Made by a program: the position numbers and the translations under genes. Positions 8,341-16,919 of a stretch of 64,000 nt of DNA are shown piece after piece. The notes under the pieces are model-generated. The model did no database searches. It was not told the DNA's origin and was given only the letters and a program-made list of their open reading frames with translations. The stretch comes from Bradyrhizobium sp. CCBAU 53351 (GTDB lineage Bacteria > Pseudomonadota > Alphaproteobacteria > Rhizobiales > Xanthobacteraceae), in the NCBI RefSeq assembly GCF_015291745.1, contig NZ_CP030059.1:4925501-4989500 (forward strand), written 5' to 3'. Position 1 is the stretch's first letter. Each line of letters opens with the position of its first letter.

Positions 8341-8816
8341 ATGCTGCTGGGAATGATAGGGTCGGCCTGTCTGATCGGACTTCCGTCCGCATGCGCAGGC
8401 AGTGAGCTGGACCTGGACCAACCAATATGGCTCGACCCTGGCAATCACCAACTTCGCCCAAAACTCGGGCGCGATCACAGGGACCTATACCAACAACGCA
8501 GCAAACAGCTGCGATGAGGGGCAAGCCGCTGCCCGTCACGGGGTGGCTGGCCTATGGCAATTCCGGCACTGCGATCAGTTTCTCGGTGAATTTTCTCGGC
8601 TGTGGTTCGACCACGGTCTGGACCGGACAGCTCAACGCCGCGACCGGCTTTCAGGGACTGTGGTATGTGTCCCTCGGCGAAGCCGTCGCATGGAACGGCA
8701 TCAGCGCCGGGGCTGATACATTCACGTTCAGCAGCGGCAACAAGGCGCAGCTGACGAAGCAAGGCGTCGAGCTGAAAGCCGGCGGGGTCGAGAAGCTTTC
8801 GAACACCAAGAAGTAG
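8341..8816 (+). pseudogene. Bradavidin-like avidin-family gene, disrupted by two frameshifts
   Basis: The three reading frames together spell a complete avidin-fold protein. Frame one from ATG 8341 gives a signal peptide (MLLGMIGSACLIGLPSACA). A second frame from about 8402 gives the first strands (SWTWTNQYGSTLAI, GAITGTYTNNAANSCDE). A third frame from about 8520 gives the rest (GKPLPVTGWLAYGNSG, STTVWTGQLN, WNGISAGADTF), ending at 8816. The join CDE|GKP sits in a run of four Gs (8518-8521) with one base too many; the other shift is near 8400. The text matches bradavidin of Bradyrhizobium closely. Unless the lesions are sequencing errors, no full biotin-binding protein is made. Confidence 0.85.
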
Positions 8817-8835
8817 ACGAGCCAGAAACGTGCGC

Positions 8836-8870
8836 GAGGTGGATTGGCGACGCGCCATCCACCTCTTTCG
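8836..8870 (+). terminator. Hairpin after the bradavidin remnant, terminator-like
   Basis: GAGGTGGATTGGCG pairs with CGCCATCCACCTC (one bulge), followed by TTTCGTTT. It may be an intrinsic terminator or a short relative of the family B intergenic repeat, which shares the GTGGATT/AATCCAC arms. Confidence 0.5.
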
Positions 8871-9007
8871 TTTCCGCGAGGGGACGGTCAGTGCGGCCCC
8901 CTTGACGGCACCTCATCGCGCCAACAGACGTTGCGACTCAAAACCCTCTGGCCTGATCGCGCCCGCCTGTTTAGGCTTGCCGCAGCAGCCGGAGAAGCTC
9001 GATCGCT

Positions 9008-9802
9008 ATGAAGTACCTTTTGCTCGTCATACTCGCCGTCCTGTCGGCGACATCCGTTTGCTCCGCCGCGCAACAAGGCGCCCTGTTTCGCGACGCTTAC
9101 GCCTGTCCGGATCGGGGGCGGTCTTCCATCTGCGTTTACGGCACAATTCCTAAGGGAGCGCAGGTTACCGTGATCGCCAAGGGCTGGAAGAGCGCAGCCG
9201 AGGTCAAGGAACGGTTCTCGAACAAGAACGAAGAATTCCGCAACGGCATTGACACCAGCACACGGCTCCAGGTTGCAACGATGCCGCCGAAGAACGCGCC
9301 CATCATCGCCGTCCTGGCTGCGGCAAATGCCGTCAACGAGATCAAGCCAGAGAACGTTCAGGATCGACAGATCGTCGAAAGAATTGGCGGGCACATCAAG
9401 AAGGCCCAGGAGCTCAACCTCGAACCCGACATTCGCCTGTTGCAGACGCGCCTGCTCAGGCTGTCTCCGGCAATTCTTCTCTCCGAGACATTTCTCAGTC
9501 CGGCCAGCGACGTGGCTGAGCTGCAAAAGCAACTGCCGACCGGATGCGAAGGTTGCGAGAACGTACCGCTGATGGTCGGCGGAAGCGGCCTGCACGACCT
9601 CTTCAAGCCGGTCCGCTCATCGAAAAAGAACAGCGTGGAGCACCTCTGCGGCGGCATCAAGCTGGCGTTCACGGTGTCCGACCGAACCTATGCTCTCAGT
9701 CACGCCTTCATCTGCGAAAGCGACGCGATGACGGCAACGCTGGTCCACGATCTCTCGGGGCCAGCTCCGGCACTGGTGCTCAAAGTGGTTGGCGGGCTTT
9801 AG
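9008..9802 (+). CDS. Secreted protein of unknown function
   Basis: 264 residues with a clear signal peptide (MKYLLLVILAVLSATSVCSA, cleavage near AQQ). The mature part has six or more cysteines (such as AYAC, SSIC, CEGCEN, HLC, IC), suggesting disulphides in the periplasm. It also has a central helical region with KKAQELNLEPDIRLLQTRLLRL. I do not recognise a family. It stands alone between two repeat-like hairpins. The ATG at 9008 is chosen because the signal peptide begins there; an upstream GGAGAAG is 12 bases away, somewhat far. Confidence 0.65.
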   Translation: MKYLLLVILAVLSATSVCSAAQQGALFRDAYACPDRGRSSICVYGTIPKGAQVTVIAKGWKSAAEVKERFSNKNEEFRNGIDTSTRLQVATMPPKNAPIIAVLAAANAVNEIKPENVQDRQIVERIGGHIKKAQELNLEPDIRLLQTRLLRLSPAILLSETFLSPASDVAELQKQLPTGCEGCENVPLMVGGSGLHDLFKPVRSSKKNSVEHLCGGIKLAFTVSDRTYALSHAFICESDAMTATLVHDLSGPAPALVLKVVGGL

Positions 9803-9814
9803 GCGTGGCTTCGA

Positions 9815-9896
9815 CAGGGCGGATTAGCGAAGCGCAATCCACCGCCTTCTGTTGCCGCGGACAGGTGGAATACGCCTTCGGTTAATCCACCCTACG
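9815..9896. repeat. Intergenic palindromic repeat, family B copy 1
   Basis: AGGGCGGATTAGCGAAGCGCAATCCACC on the left is mirrored by GGTTAATCCACCCTACG on the right. The same arms occur at 42671-42746. It lies between convergent genes and could act as a bidirectional transcript end. Confidence 0.7.
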
Positions 9897-9902
9897 GCAC
9901 CG

Positions 9903-11507
9903 TCATCCCCGCCGGGCCGCTTCAAGCGCCTGAGGCGTGTCGATATCGAGGAAGGCGCTCTCGCCATCCACCGGCACGTCGGCCACCGCCTCGGTATGCT
10001 TGGCGATCAGATGCCGCGCGCCGACGTCGCCGTCGAGCGTCATCAATTCCTTGAAGAACCGCCGCGACCACAGCACGGGATTGCCGCGGCGGCCTTCGCT
10101 GACGGGCACGACGATGAGGTTGCCGCGGTCCGGCGCAAAGCCGTCGATGAGGCGGTCGATCAGGCCGGCATCGATCAGCGGCATGTCGCCGAGACAGATC
10201 AGCGCGCCGTCGCAAGATTCCGGCACGGCCGCGATGCCTGATTTGACCGAGCTTGCAATGCCGCCGGCGAAATCCGGATTGCGGACGAATTTCACCTTCA
10301 GGCCCTGCAGTGCCTGCTCGACCAGCTCGGCCTGATGCCCGACGACCACGATCACCTCGGACGCCTTCGAGGCCAGCGCCTGCTCGGTCGCGAGGCGCAC
10401 CAGCTTTTTTCCGTCGAGTTCGGCAAGCAGCTTGTTCGGTCCGCCCATCCGGGTCGAACGACCCGCCGCGAGCACGATGGCCGCGACCTGGCTGTTGCCC
10501 TCGGTCTCGGGTTTTGCGCGCGGCTGCGGGCGCGTGACGATCTCCATCAGGAGGCCGCCGACGCCCATGCCCATCAGCTCGGCGCGCGTCACCTTGATGC
10601 CGGCAAGAAGCCGCATCAGGACCCAGTCGAACCCGTTCTCGACAGGTGAGCGGGCGCAGCCCGGTGCGCCCAGCACCGGCACGCCGCCGGCGCGCGCGAT
10701 TAGCAAGAGATTGCCGGGATCGACCGGCATGCCGAAATGCTCGATCTCGCCGCCAATGCCGGTGACGGCCGCGGGGATGACGTCACGGCGATCGGCGATG
10801 GCGGACGCTCCGAACACGATGACGAGCTCGGCCCCCAGCGCGAGCAATTCCTTGATCGCGGCTGACAGTTCGCGTTCATCGTGCTGGACACGCCGCTCGG
10901 CGATGATGCTGGCCCCCGCAGGCGCGAGCCGCTCGGCGGTGACGCGCAGCGTCTTGTCGATCACCTTGGAGGACAGGCCCGGCAGCAGGGTCGAGACCAC
11001 GCCGACACGCTGGATCACGTAAGGCGCGATTCTGAGCACGTCCTTGCCCGCCGCCTTCACCGCGGCATCGCGCAAGCCTTCTTCGACGCCGAACGGGATG
11101 ATCTTGACGGTGCCGACCATCTCGCCCTCGACCACCGGCTTGTAGGCGGAGAGCGTCGCAAAGGTGATGGCTTCGTCGATATTGTTGATGCGGTCGACCG
11201 CGGCGCGGTCGATCACCAGCACGCCGGGGCGCGCGGCAAACAGATTGGCGCGGCCGGTGAAGGCGCGCTCGACATGGATGCCCTCGCCGCCGACGGCCAG
11301 CGCAATGCCGGCAGCCGCAACGTCCTCGGAGACGTCGCCCTTCTCCATGCGCACCACGACGATGTCCTTGATGCCCGCGCGCGTGAGCTGCTCGACCTCG
11401 GCGGGGCCGATCGTCGTGCCTTTCTTCAGCACCAGCGGCCCCTGGCGCAGGGTATGGACGGTCACCCCGCCGATCGCATCCTTGGGACTCGCTGGGCCAA
11501 ATTTCAT
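9903..11507 (-). CDS. Molybdopterin-binding / MobA-like nucleotidyltransferase fusion protein
   Basis: 534-residue two-domain protein for molybdenum cofactor maturation. Residues ~1-340 resemble the MoeA/MoaB-type molybdopterin-binding domain. Residues ~345-534 form an NTP-transferase of the MocA (Mo-cofactor cytidylyltransferase) type, with VLAAGRSTRMGG, GDMPLIDAGLIDRL and GRRGNPVLW. It probably attaches CMP to the cofactor for the neighbouring molybdenum hydroxylase. The ATG at 11507 overlaps the stop of the XdhC-like gene (ATGA). The frame is open further upstream, but that part is antisense-like and overlaps xdhC. Confidence 0.87.
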   Translation of the reverse strand: MKFGPASPKDAIGGVTVHTLRQGPLVLKKGTTIGPAEVEQLTRAGIKDIVVVRMEKGDVSEDVAAAGIALAVGGEGIHVERAFTGRANLFAARPGVLVIDRAAVDRINNIDEAITFATLSAYKPVVEGEMVGTVKIIPFGVEEGLRDAAVKAAGKDVLRIAPYVIQRVGVVSTLLPGLSSKVIDKTLRVTAERLAPAGASIIAERRVQHDERELSAAIKELLALGAELVIVFGASAIADRRDVIPAAVTGIGGEIEHFGMPVDPGNLLLIARAGGVPVLGAPGCARSPVENGFDWVLMRLLAGIKVTRAELMGMGVGGLLMEIVTRPQPRAKPETEGNSQVAAIVLAAGRSTRMGGPNKLLAELDGKKLVRLATEQALASKASEVIVVVGHQAELVEQALQGLKVKFVRNPDFAGGIASSVKSGIAAVPESCDGALICLGDMPLIDAGLIDRLIDGFAPDRGNLIVVPVSEGRRGNPVLWSRRFFKELMTLDGDVGARHLIAKHTEAVADVPVDGESAFLDIDTPQALEAARRG

Positions 11508-12205
11508 GCCGCTTCTTCTTTTTCCTTGGGAGGCAGGCGGAGCACCGCCGTGATCTCTGCCATGATCGCGACCGCGATCTCGGACGGGGAGACCGCGCCG
11601 ATTGCAAGCCCGATCGGCGCGTGGATGCGCGCGATGTCGCTCTCCTTCGCACCCTGCGCCCGCAGCCGCTCGCCGCGCTTGGCGTGCGTTTTCCGCGAGC
11701 CGAGCGCGCCGATATAGAAACAACCGCGCTCGAAGGCATGCAACAGCGCGGGATCGTCGATCTTGGGATCGTGCGTCACCGCGACGAAGGCGGTGTAGGC
11801 ATCGACATTGAGCGGCGGCAGCGCGGTATCAGGCCATTCGGCCACCAGCGGAATATCGGGGAAGCGCTCGGGGCTCGCAAAGGCCGTGCGCGGATCGACC
11901 ACCGTGACGTCGTAACCGAGCGAGCGCGCCAGCGGCGCCAAGGCCTGGCTGATATGCACCGCGCCCACGATGACGAGCTTCGCGGTCGGGGCGTAGACGT
12001 TGAGGAACAGCTTCTTGCCACCGGCCTCGACACTGGCGCTCTTGCCCATGCGAAGCTGCTTCTCCAGCTCGGCCCGCAGCGGATCTTTGGCAAAGTCCTT
12101 GGCCTTCACCAGGCGCTGCTCGCCGCTCCCGGTGTCCGTCACCAGGATCGCCGGCCGGCGCGCGGCCCGCTCGGCATTGAGTTCGTGCAGGATCTCGAGC
12201 TTCAC
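11504..12205 (-). CDS. XdhC family protein, C-terminal Rossmann part
   Basis: 233-residue maturation factor of the XdhC/CoxF family, which binds and protects molybdenum cofactor and helps its sulfuration and insertion. The Rossmann fold is seen in KLVIVGAVHISQALAPLARSLG (glycine motif) and VVDPRTAFASPERFP, and the family motif VAVTHDPKIDDPALL is intact, followed by YIGALGSRKTHAKR. It starts with GTG two bases after the stop of the gene encoding the small N-terminal XdhC domain. The pair together equals one full-length XdhC. Confidence 0.9.
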   Translation of the reverse strand: MKLEILHELNAERAARRPAILVTDTGSGEQRLVKAKDFAKDPLRAELEKQLRMGKSASVEAGGKKLFLNVYAPTAKLVIVGAVHISQALAPLARSLGYDVTVVDPRTAFASPERFPDIPLVAEWPDTALPPLNVDAYTAFVAVTHDPKIDDPALLHAFERGCFYIGALGSRKTHAKRGERLRAQGAKESDIARIHAPIGLAIGAVSPSEIAVAIMAEITAVLRLPPKEKEEAA

Positions 12206-12207
12206 GG

Positions 12208-12531
12208 CTAACCGACCTTCTCGACGAAGACGCGGATGGTGCCGCCGCAGGACAGCCCGACATTCCAGGCCGTCTCGTCGGCCACGCCGAACTCCAGCAT
12301 CCGGGGTTTGCCGGTCTGGATCACATCCATGGCCTCGGTGACCACGGCGCCTTCGACGCAGCCGCCGGAGACCGAGCCCAGGAACGTGCCCTCGTCGTTG
12401 ATGACGAGGCTCGAGCCCGCCGGGCGCGGCGCCGAGCCCCAGGTCTCGACGACCGTCGCCAGCGCGACGCCATGGCCGGCCTTCTGCCAGTCCTCCGCCG
12501 CCTTCAGGATATCCTCGTCGCGATCGAGCAT
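12208..12531 (-). CDS. XdhC/CoxI N-terminal domain protein
   Basis: 107-residue protein corresponding only to the XdhC_CoxI N-terminal domain. It has VALATVVETWGSAPRPAGSSL, then GSVSGGCVEGAVV and a cysteine in VGLSCGGTIRVFVE, which in the family is the conserved CGG motif. It is likely to act with the Rossmann partner encoded 2 bases downstream. The separate stop (TAG) and a proper GTG start in the next gene argue for two genes rather than a frameshift. It lies 10 bases after coxE. Confidence 0.87.
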   Translation of the reverse strand: MLDRDEDILKAAEDWQKAGHGVALATVVETWGSAPRPAGSSLVINDEGTFLGSVSGGCVEGAVVTEAMDVIQTGKPRMLEFGVADETAWNVGLSCGGTIRVFVEKVG

Positions 12532-12541
12532 GGCTGGCCTC

Positions 12542-13744
12542 TCAAGCTGCGGAACGGATCAGGCTGCGGTGATGCGGCGGCAGCGGCCGGGAGAGCGTCG
12601 TGATCAGCTCCTGGATCGAACTCAAATTATGTACCGGGCGGAATTCGTCAACGTGCGGGAGCATCATTTTGATGCCCTGCGCCTTGGCCTCGAAGCCGCC
12701 GAACCGCAAGAGCGGGTTGAGCCAGATCAGCCGGCGGCAGGAGCGATGCAGCCGGTCCATCTCGAAGGCGAGCTTGGAATCGGCCTCCCGCTCCAGCCCG
12801 TCCGAGATCAGGAGCACGATGGCGCCCTGGCTCAGCACGCGCCGCGCCCATAATTTGTTGAAGTTGTGCAGCGAGGCCGAGATCCGGGTACCGCCGGCCC
12901 AGTCCTCGACCGAGGCCGAGCAGCTCGCCAGCGCCTCGTCGGGATCGCGCTGGCGCAGCGCGCGGGTGACGTTGGTGAGGCGGGTGCCGAACAGGAATAC
13001 CGAAACGCGCTTGCGGGCGTCGCCGATGGCGTGAAGGAAGTGCAGGAACAGGCGGGTGTACTCGCTCATCGAGCCCGAGATGTCGAGCAGCGCCACGATC
13101 GGCGCCGGCTTCTCGATCCGCCCGAGGCGATGGATGTCGATGATGTCGCCGCCGGTGCGCAAGGACGCACGCAGCGTGCGGCGGAGGTCGAGCCGAAGCC
13201 CGCGCGGATCGGGCAGATAGCGGCGCGTCAAAAGCTCGGCCTGCGGCAACCTCATCCGTTCGATGGCGCGCAGCGCCTCGGTGATCTCGGCCGCACTCAT
13301 CTGGGCAAAATCCTTCTTCTGGAGGATTTCCCTGTCGGAGACCGACAGGCGCAGATCCTGCTCCTGATGCTGCGGCGTCTCTGTCATGCGCGGCTGCGAC
13401 ATCGCCTCCTGCACGCGGCGGGAGCCGGCCTGCGGCTTCTTCTTGGCCTCGTCCGGCAGCGGCACCGAATCCAGCATGTGCTTCCACTCCTCGGAGGCGC
13501 GGAAGAACAGGTTGAAGGCTTGCTTGAAGATCAGCGCGTGCTCATGGCGCTTGACGAAGATTGCCTCCAGCGTGGTGAAGACGTCGGCGCGGTTGCCGAT
13601 GTCGATGACCTGGAGCGCGCTCATGGCGTCGATGACGGCACCCGGCCCTACCGGCATGCCCGCAGCACGCAGCGCGCGGGCAAAGCCGACGATGTTGTCG
13701 GCGAACTGCTCGGTCTGCTCCGGGGCAAGGTGGTTGATGGCCAT
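12542..13744 (-). CDS. coxE: CoxE-like von Willebrand factor A domain protein
   Basis: 400-residue cytosolic VWA protein. The C-terminal half holds the MIDAS motif LLDISGSMSEYTR (D-x-S-x-S) near residue 222 and the later conserved LLISDGLERE. In CO dehydrogenase systems CoxE works with the AAA+ protein CoxD to finish the CuSMo active site. Here it sits directly downstream of coxD, separated only by a family A repeat. The central part (residues ~105-140) is charged and Gln-rich, probably a flexible linker. Confidence 0.9.
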   Translation of the reverse strand: MAINHLAPEQTEQFADNIVGFARALRAAGMPVGPGAVIDAMSALQVIDIGNRADVFTTLEAIFVKRHEHALIFKQAFNLFFRASEEWKHMLDSVPLPDEAKKKPQAGSRRVQEAMSQPRMTETPQHQEQDLRLSVSDREILQKKDFAQMSAAEITEALRAIERMRLPQAELLTRRYLPDPRGLRLDLRRTLRASLRTGGDIIDIHRLGRIEKPAPIVALLDISGSMSEYTRLFLHFLHAIGDARKRVSVFLFGTRLTNVTRALRQRDPDEALASCSASVEDWAGGTRISASLHNFNKLWARRVLSQGAIVLLISDGLEREADSKLAFEMDRLHRSCRRLIWLNPLLRFGGFEAKAQGIKMMLPHVDEFRPVHNLSSIQELITTLSRPLPPHHRSLIRSAA

Positions 13745-13760
13745 GGTCTATCCCCGCTCC

Positions 13761-13840
13761 GTCATTCCGGGGCGTCGCGCAGCGACGAACCCGGAATCTC
13801 GAGGTTCCGGGTTCGATGCCGCGCATCGCCCCGGAACGAC
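13761..13840. repeat. Dispersed palindromic repeat, family A copy 3, between coxD and coxE
   Basis: GTCATTCCGGGGCG, a central CCGGAATCTCGAGGTTCCGG and CGCCCCGGAACGAC form the usual nested palindrome. This copy lies inside an apparent operon, so the transcript would carry the hairpin between coxD and coxE. It could stabilise or attenuate the message. Confidence 0.85.
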
Positions 13841-13845
13841 GACGA

Positions 13846-14784
13846 TCAATTCTCGCTCGTCGCGTCCTTCAGCACCTTCTGCAGGGTGTCGCCCTGCATG
13901 CGGGTGATGTCGTCCTGATACTTCAGCAACGCGCCCAGCGTGTCGCCGACCACTTGCGGGGTCAGCGAGCGGGCGTCGAGCTCGGACAAAGCGGTGGCCC
14001 AGTCGATGGTCTCGGCGACGCCCGGCGACTTGTAGAAGTCCTGGTCGCGCAAAGCTTGCACGAAGCGCACGACCTGCTGCGACAGCTTTGCCGAGATGCC
14101 GGGCACGCGCGACTTGACGATCGCAAGCTCGCGCTCGGCGGCGGGATAATCGACCCAGTGATAGAGACAGCGCCGCTTCAGCGCGTCGTGAATCTCGCGG
14201 GTGCGGTTGGAGGTGATGATGACGATCGGCGGGCTTGGCGCCTTCAAGGTGCCGAATTCGGGGATCGTCACCTGGAAGTCGCTGAGGATTTCGAGCAGGT
14301 AAGCCTCGAACGCCTCGTCGGCCCGGTCGAGTTCGTCGATCAAGAGGACCGGCGGGCCCGCGACGTCGGGCTCCAGTGCCTGGAGCAGCGGCCGCTTGAT
14401 CATGTAGCGGTCGGCGAAGATGTCGCTCGAGAGCTGATCGCGGTCGGTGTCGCCGGCGGCTTCAGCCATCCGGATAGCGATCATCTGCGCGGCGCTATTC
14501 CACTCATAGACCGCCGAGGAGACGTCGAGGCCTTCGTAGCATTGCAGACGGATCAGCTTCCGCCCCAGCGCCGCCGAGAGCACCTTGGCGATCTCCGTCT
14601 TGCCGACACCGGCCTCGCCTTCCAGGAACAGCGGCCGGCCCATGCGCAGCGAGAGGTACGTCACCGTCGCCAGCGATCGCTCGGCGAGATAGCCGCGCGA
14701 GGTCAGGAGTTCGAGCATCGCATCGACCGATGCCGGCAATACAACTGAAGTATTGGCCCCGGAAGTGTTGGCCGCTGAAGTCAT
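13846..14784 (-). CDS. coxD: CoxD-like MoxR-type AAA+ ATPase
   Basis: 312-residue AAA+ chaperone ATPase. Walker A GEAGVGKTEIAK lies near residue 58 and Walker B VLLIDELDRAD near residue 147. The sensor region IITSNRTREIHDALKRRCLYHW is typical of MoxR/CoxD proteins. In Oligotropha-type CO dehydrogenase, CoxD inserts sulfur and copper into the molybdenum site. It follows coxM at 62 bases and precedes coxE, the standard D-E order. Confidence 0.92.
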   Translation of the reverse strand: MTSAANTSGANTSVVLPASVDAMLELLTSRGYLAERSLATVTYLSLRMGRPLFLEGEAGVGKTEIAKVLSAALGRKLIRLQCYEGLDVSSAVYEWNSAAQMIAIRMAEAAGDTDRDQLSSDIFADRYMIKRPLLQALEPDVAGPPVLLIDELDRADEAFEAYLLEILSDFQVTIPEFGTLKAPSPPIVIITSNRTREIHDALKRRCLYHWVDYPAAERELAIVKSRVPGISAKLSQQVVRFVQALRDQDFYKSPGVAETIDWATALSELDARSLTPQVVGDTLGALLKYQDDITRMQGDTLQKVLKDATSEN

Positions 14785-14846
14785 GAAATAGCCAGTCTCG
14801 CTACGCCCTCACCGGGGACAAGTTTGGGCCGAGGCGTGAGATCACC

Positions 14847-15653
14847 TCACTCCTTGGCGTTGGCGGCATCGAGCGCGCGCCGCGTCAGCACACCGATGAG
14901 ATGCGCGCGGTATTCGGCACTGCCGTGGATGTCGCTGTTGAGACCTTCCGCCGGCACCGCGATGCCTTCAATCGCCTTCGACGCGAAGCGCTTCTTGAGG
15001 GCTTCCTCAAACGCCTCGACGCGGAACACGCCTTCGGAGCCGGCACCGGTCACGGCCACCCGGACGTCCGACGGACGCCGTGCCACGAACACGCCGACCA
15101 GCGCATAGCGCGAGGCCTGGTTGCGGAACTTGATGTAGGCCGCCTTCTTCGGCAGCGGGAACATCACCTTGGTGATGATCTCGTCGGCTTCGAGCGCGGT
15201 CGTGAACAGGCCCTGGAAAAACTCTTCGGCCTTGAGGCGGCGCTTGTTGGTGACGATGGTCGCGCCCAGCGCGAGCACGGCAGCCGGATAGTCCGCGGTC
15301 GGATCGTTGTTGGCGAGCGAGCCGCCGATCGTGCCCTTGTGGCGCACGGCGGGGTCACCGATCTGGCTTGCGAGATTGGCCAGCGCCGGGATCGCCTCGC
15401 CGACGATCGCGGAGGTCGCGACCTCAGCGTGCCTGGCGGTGGCGCCGATCACCAGCGAACGGCCCTTCATCTCGATCGTGTTGAGCCCCTCGATGTGGGA
15501 GAGGTCGACCAGATGCGGCGGGCTCGCCAGGCGCTGCTTCATGACGGGAATCAGCGTGTGGCCGCCGGCGATCACCTTGGCGTCTTCGTTCTTCACCAGG
15601 AGGTTGGCGGCCTGCCGCACGGTCCCGGGGCGATGGTATTTGAATTCGTACAT
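14847..15653 (-). CDS. coxM: CO dehydrogenase-type medium (FAD-binding) subunit CoxM
   Basis: 268-residue FAD subunit of an aerobic molybdenum hydroxylase. The two flavin-binding motifs are clear: AGGHTLIP near residue 32 and TIGGSLANNDPTADYP near 108. The C-terminal FAD-interface domain has TGAGSEGVFRVEAFEEAL. It follows coxS by 27 bases. Normally the catalytic large subunit CoxL is encoded beside these two genes; it is absent here. It could equally serve a related xanthine dehydrogenase-family enzyme. Confidence 0.9.
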   Translation of the reverse strand: MYEFKYHRPGTVRQAANLLVKNEDAKVIAGGHTLIPVMKQRLASPPHLVDLSHIEGLNTIEMKGRSLVIGATARHAEVATSAIVGEAIPALANLASQIGDPAVRHKGTIGGSLANNDPTADYPAAVLALGATIVTNKRRLKAEEFFQGLFTTALEADEIITKVMFPLPKKAAYIKFRNQASRYALVGVFVARRPSDVRVAVTGAGSEGVFRVEAFEEALKKRFASKAIEGIAVPAEGLNSDIHGSAEYRAHLIGVLTRRALDAANAKE

Positions 15654-15680
15654 CTGAATGTCCTGATCGCGGGATGCGCG

Positions 15681-16166
15681 TTACGCGAGGTCGGATTTGG
15701 CCATCGCCTTGGCGCCGGCGGAGATCGAGGCGACGATGTTCTGGTAGCCGGTGCAGCGGCAGAGATTGCCTTCCAGCTCTTCCCGGATCGTATGGTCGTC
15801 GAGCTCGTGGCCCTTGCGATGCACGATGTCGATCGCGGTCATGATCATGCCCGGCGTGCAGAAGCCGCATTGCAGGCCGTGGTGCTCGCGGAAGGCCTCC
15901 TGCATCGGATGCAGCGGCGCGCCGTCGGCGGCCAGCCCTTCGATCGTCTTGACCTCGTGGCCGTCGGCCATCACCGCGAGCGTGGTGCAGGACTTCACGG
16001 CCTTGCCATCGAGATGCACGACGCAGGCGCCGCACTGCGAGGTGTCGCAGCCGACATGGGTGCCGGTCAGGCGCAGATTTTCGCGCAGGAACTGCACCAA
16101 CAGGGTGCGGGGATCGACGTTGGCCGTAACAGGATTGCCGTTCACGATGAGGGAGATTTTTGCCAT
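15681..16166 (-). CDS. coxS: CO dehydrogenase-type small (2Fe-2S) subunit CoxS
   Basis: 161-residue iron-sulfur subunit. The plant-type cluster motif [15 protein letters not shown] with the fourth cysteine in KSCTTLA is in the first half. The helical domain binds the second cluster through [10 protein letters not shown] and [10 protein letters not shown]. All eight ligands are present. ATG 16166 with AGAGAG upstream is preferred over a GTG two codons earlier. The ~130 bases upstream contain an AT-rich TATAAG that could be a promoter separate from coxG. Confidence 0.92.
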   Translation of the reverse strand: MAKISLIVNGNPVTANVDPRTLLVQFLRENLRLTGTHVGCDTSQCGACVVHLDGKAVKSCTTLAVMADGHEVKTIEGLAADGAPLHPMQEAFREHHGLQCGFCTPGMIMTAIDIVHRKGHELDDHTIREELEGNLCRCTGYQNIVASISAGAKAMAKSDLA

Positions 16167-16300
16167 AAGCACTCTCTATCAGCGCCCCGACGGGTCCCAT
16201 CGAAGCGGTTCTTATAATTATTCCAACCCATCATATGGGCCATTATGCCCCGGGGCAACATCGCCCAGGGCGCAAGCCGCCATGCCGAAGGCGATGACCT

Positions 16301-16747
16301 TCAGCTCTGTACGGCCTTGGCGAAGTTCGCGAAAAACTCGTCGGCGAGCTTCTTGGCGGCGCCGTTGATGAGGCGCTGGCCGAGCTGCGCCAACTTGCCG
16401 CCGATCTGTGCCTCGACCTCGTAGGAAAGCAGCGTGCCGCCGTCCTTCTCCGCCAGCTTGACCACCGCGCCACCCTTGGCGAAGCCGGCAACCCCGCCCT
16501 CGCCCTCACCCGAAATCTTGTAGCCGTTCGGCGGGTCGAGATCGGACAGCGTGACCTTGCCCTTAAAGCGCGCCGACACCGGGCCGACCTTCATTTTCGC
16601 CGTTGCGCGAAAGCCGCCGTCGTCGGTCTTCTCGAGCTCCTCGCAGCCGGGGATGCAGGCCTTCAGCACCTCGGGATCGTTGAGCTTGGCCCACACGGCC
16701 TCGCGCGACGCCGCAAGCTGGACTTCGCCGTTCATCGTCATGGCCAT
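16301..16747 (-). CDS. coxG: CoxG-like SRPBCC protein
   Basis: 148-residue START-like protein of the CoxG (carbon monoxide dehydrogenase subunit G) group: AASREAVWAKLNDPEVLKAC and IPGCEELEK are the family's hallmark N-terminal text. It has no membrane anchor at the C-terminus, unlike Oligotropha CoxG, which tethers the enzyme to the membrane. It is the first gene of the minus-strand cox cluster, with GGGAGG eight bases before its ATG, and is divergent from pcaB. Confidence 0.9.
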   Translation of the reverse strand: MAMTMNGEVQLAASREAVWAKLNDPEVLKACIPGCEELEKTDDGGFRATAKMKVGPVSARFKGKVTLSDLDPPNGYKISGEGEGGVAGFAKGGAVVKLAEKDGGTLLSYEVEAQIGGKLAQLGQRLINGAAKKLADEFFANFAKAVQS

Positions 16748-16919
16748 GAGGGTGCCTCCCGGATCGCGTAACTATAGTGCTGATCAAGTAACGCAGGGAG
16801 GCGGCAAAGGAAAGGCCGGTGCCCGGTCACGTGCAATGCATATTCGCAACTGCAAAAAGACGTGTGCGGGCGGTGGGGGATTGGCACAGCCGGGCCATGA
16901 TGATTAGGTCGCGCGCAAT

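Noticed and set aside
8427..8816. Treating this frame alone as an intact 129-residue protein
   Set aside because: Its first ~30 residues are the wrong frame of the avidin N-terminus, and the signal peptide would be lost. It is the 3' part of a disrupted gene.
11504..12531. The two XdhC parts as one gene broken by a frameshift
   Set aside because: The upstream part ends in its own stop and the downstream part has a proper GTG start 2 bases later. The domain boundary falls exactly at the gap, and split XdhC/CoxI pairs are known.
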